From Betaproteobacteria bacterium (GTDB lineage: Bacteria; Pseudomonadota; Gammaproteobacteria; Burkholderiales; SG8-39), in NCBI GenBank assembly GCA_005882235.1, contig VBCT01000212.1:1-6291 (forward strand): a stretch of 6,291 bases of DNA, read 5' to 3'. Both the position numbers and the translations under genes were made by a program. The notes beneath the pieces are model-generated. The model worked only from the letters and a program-made list of their open reading frames with translations. It was not told where the DNA came from and searched no databases. Below are positions 5,431-6,291 of the stretch, piece by piece (positions within the stretch are counted from its first letter, which is position 1; the number at the start of each line of letters is the position of its first letter).

Positions 5431-6291
5431 TCAGTGCTGCGAGCGGTCGACGATGATGCGTTTGTACAGGTCCAGCCACTTTTCGTAGTCGTCGATGGTT
5501 TCCTGCGCATTCACGATCTTGACGGCTTGGCGCTCGCGCACCAGGCGTCGCACCGGCGTGTCGTAGTTCTTGTTCGCAGGCACGCGGTGCACTTCCGTGT
5601 AGAAGCGCTGGCCGTCGGTCAGCATGTAGTCGTAGAAGAGCGCGGCGGCGTTGGGGTGTGGTGCGCGCCGCGAGACCGCGACTGCGGAGGGCAGCACGAC
5701 GGCCGGGGGCAGGATGAACCAGTCGACCGGCGCGGACTTCGCCTTCATGCGATCGGCGTCGTGGCTGTAGATCCCCAGCATCAGGGGAATTTCTCCGGCT
5801 GCGACCAGGACGGCGCTGTGATTGTGGCCGGTGCGCACCGCCAAGCCGTTGTCGGCCATGCGCCGGAACAGCTCGAGCCCCGCTTTCTCGCCGAGCGATT
5901 CGACCAGGGCGGCGAACCATTCCACGTTCGTGGATTCCACGCCGATGCGCTTTTTCCATTTCGGGTCGAGCAAGTCCTGCCAAGACTTCGGCACGTCCGC
6001 CGGCTTCACGGCGTTGGTGTTGTAAGCGTAGACGAGCAGATTGAGCCGGTCGGGCGCCCACTCGCCGTGCGACGGCATGACCTCGGGCAGCAATTCCTGC
6101 TCGATGTAGGGCGAGTTCATTTTCTGCAGCAGCTTTTCCCGCGCGAGCGCCTCGATCTGCGGGGCGTTGGTCTCGAGCACGTCGAACTCGAAGCGACCCC
6201 CGCGCGTTTCGCTGGTCACGCGCTGCAGGATATGCGCCTGGCTGCCGCGCCAGAACTTCACTGCAACCCCGTAGCGGCGCTTGAAGTCGGC
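5431..6291 (-). CDS. Extracellular solute-binding protein, iron(III)/family 1 type (N-terminus off window)
   Basis: Periplasmic ligand-capture component of an ABC importer. The last 286 residues are visible. The frame stays open to the window edge, through FKRRYGVAVKFWRGSQAHIL, typical of residues some 50-60 into such proteins. The GTG at 6259-6261 is therefore internal, and the true start and signal peptide lie beyond the right edge. Family traits, numbering from the edge: LNLLVYAYNTNAVKPADVP, SWQDLLDPKWKKRIGVE (hinge and second lobe), GHNHSAVLVAAGEIPLMLGI, NAAALFYDYMLTDGQRFY and HRVPANKNYDTPVR (C-terminal lobe). These resemble the AfuA/FbpA/FutA group of iron(III)-binding proteins, but related members bind thiamine, polyamines or phosphonates, so the ligand is open. 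No permease or ATPase gene follows; the next gene on the strand, 12 bases on, is the spermidine-synthase-like lipoprotein. Confidence 0.85.
   Translation of the reverse strand, partial: ADFKRRYGVAVKFWRGSQAHILQRVTSETRGGRFEFDVLETNAPQIEALAREKLLQKMNSPYIEQELLPEVMPSHGEWAPDRLNLLVYAYNTNAVKPADVPKSWQDLLDPKWKKRIGVESTNVEWFAALVESLGEKAGLELFRRMADNGLAVRTGHNHSAVLVAAGEIPLMLGIYSHDADRMKAKSAPVDWFILPPAVVLPSAVAVSRRAPHPNAAALFYDYMLTDGQRFYTEVHRVPANKNYDTPVRRLVRERQAVKIVNAQETIDDYEKWLDLYKRIIVDRSQH

Overview
The window (6,291 bp, GC-rich, densely coded) looks like chromosome from a proteobacterium, most likely a betaproteobacterium. That placement is an inference from GC-rich codon use and the general look of the proteins, not from a marker gene. 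There are six protein genes. Two are cut by the window edges. I see no tRNA, rRNA, CRISPR array, insertion sequence or phage gene, and no gene-free stretch longer than about 120 bp.

Layout. Minus strand, 1-528: the N-terminal 176 residues of a FadE-type membrane-anchored acyl-CoA dehydrogenase, running off the left edge. An 87-bp gap separates it from a divergent plus-strand group. This group starts with a complete Atm1/ABCB7-type half-transporter (616-2448). A 118-bp gap with a good sigma70-like promoter candidate follows. Then come a PBP7-type D-alanyl-D-alanine endopeptidase, pbpG (2567-3460), and, 15 bp later, an EgtD-type histidine N-alpha-methyltransferase (3476-4522). The EgtD gene converges, with an 11-bp gap, on a minus-strand pair. 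The upstream gene of the pair is an iron-type extracellular solute-binding protein whose N-terminus lies beyond the right edge (5431-6291). The downstream gene is an exported, probably lipid-anchored protein with a spermidine-synthase-like fold (4534-5418).

How the genes relate. Most of this is ordinary core metabolism and envelope biology: fatty-acid beta-oxidation (FadE), export of glutathione-type compounds or metal-linked homeostasis (Atm1), murein remodelling (PbpG) and the first step of ergothioneine synthesis (EgtD). The pbpG-egtD spacing suggests co-transcription but not a shared pathway. No EgtB partner is visible beside egtD, and no permease or ATPase gene follows the solute-binding protein.

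Most notable observation. egtD carries an exact, in-frame 54-bp tandem duplication (3783-3836 and 3837-3890). It repeats the helix and strand just after the SAM-binding glycine motif, including the acidic PIDIA segment. It is either a very recent mutation that adds an extra alpha-beta unit to the Rossmann fold, or an assembly artefact. The second point is the signal-peptide-bearing spermidine-synthase homologue, which has lost key aminopropyltransferase residues. I see no convincing wholly new multi-gene system here.
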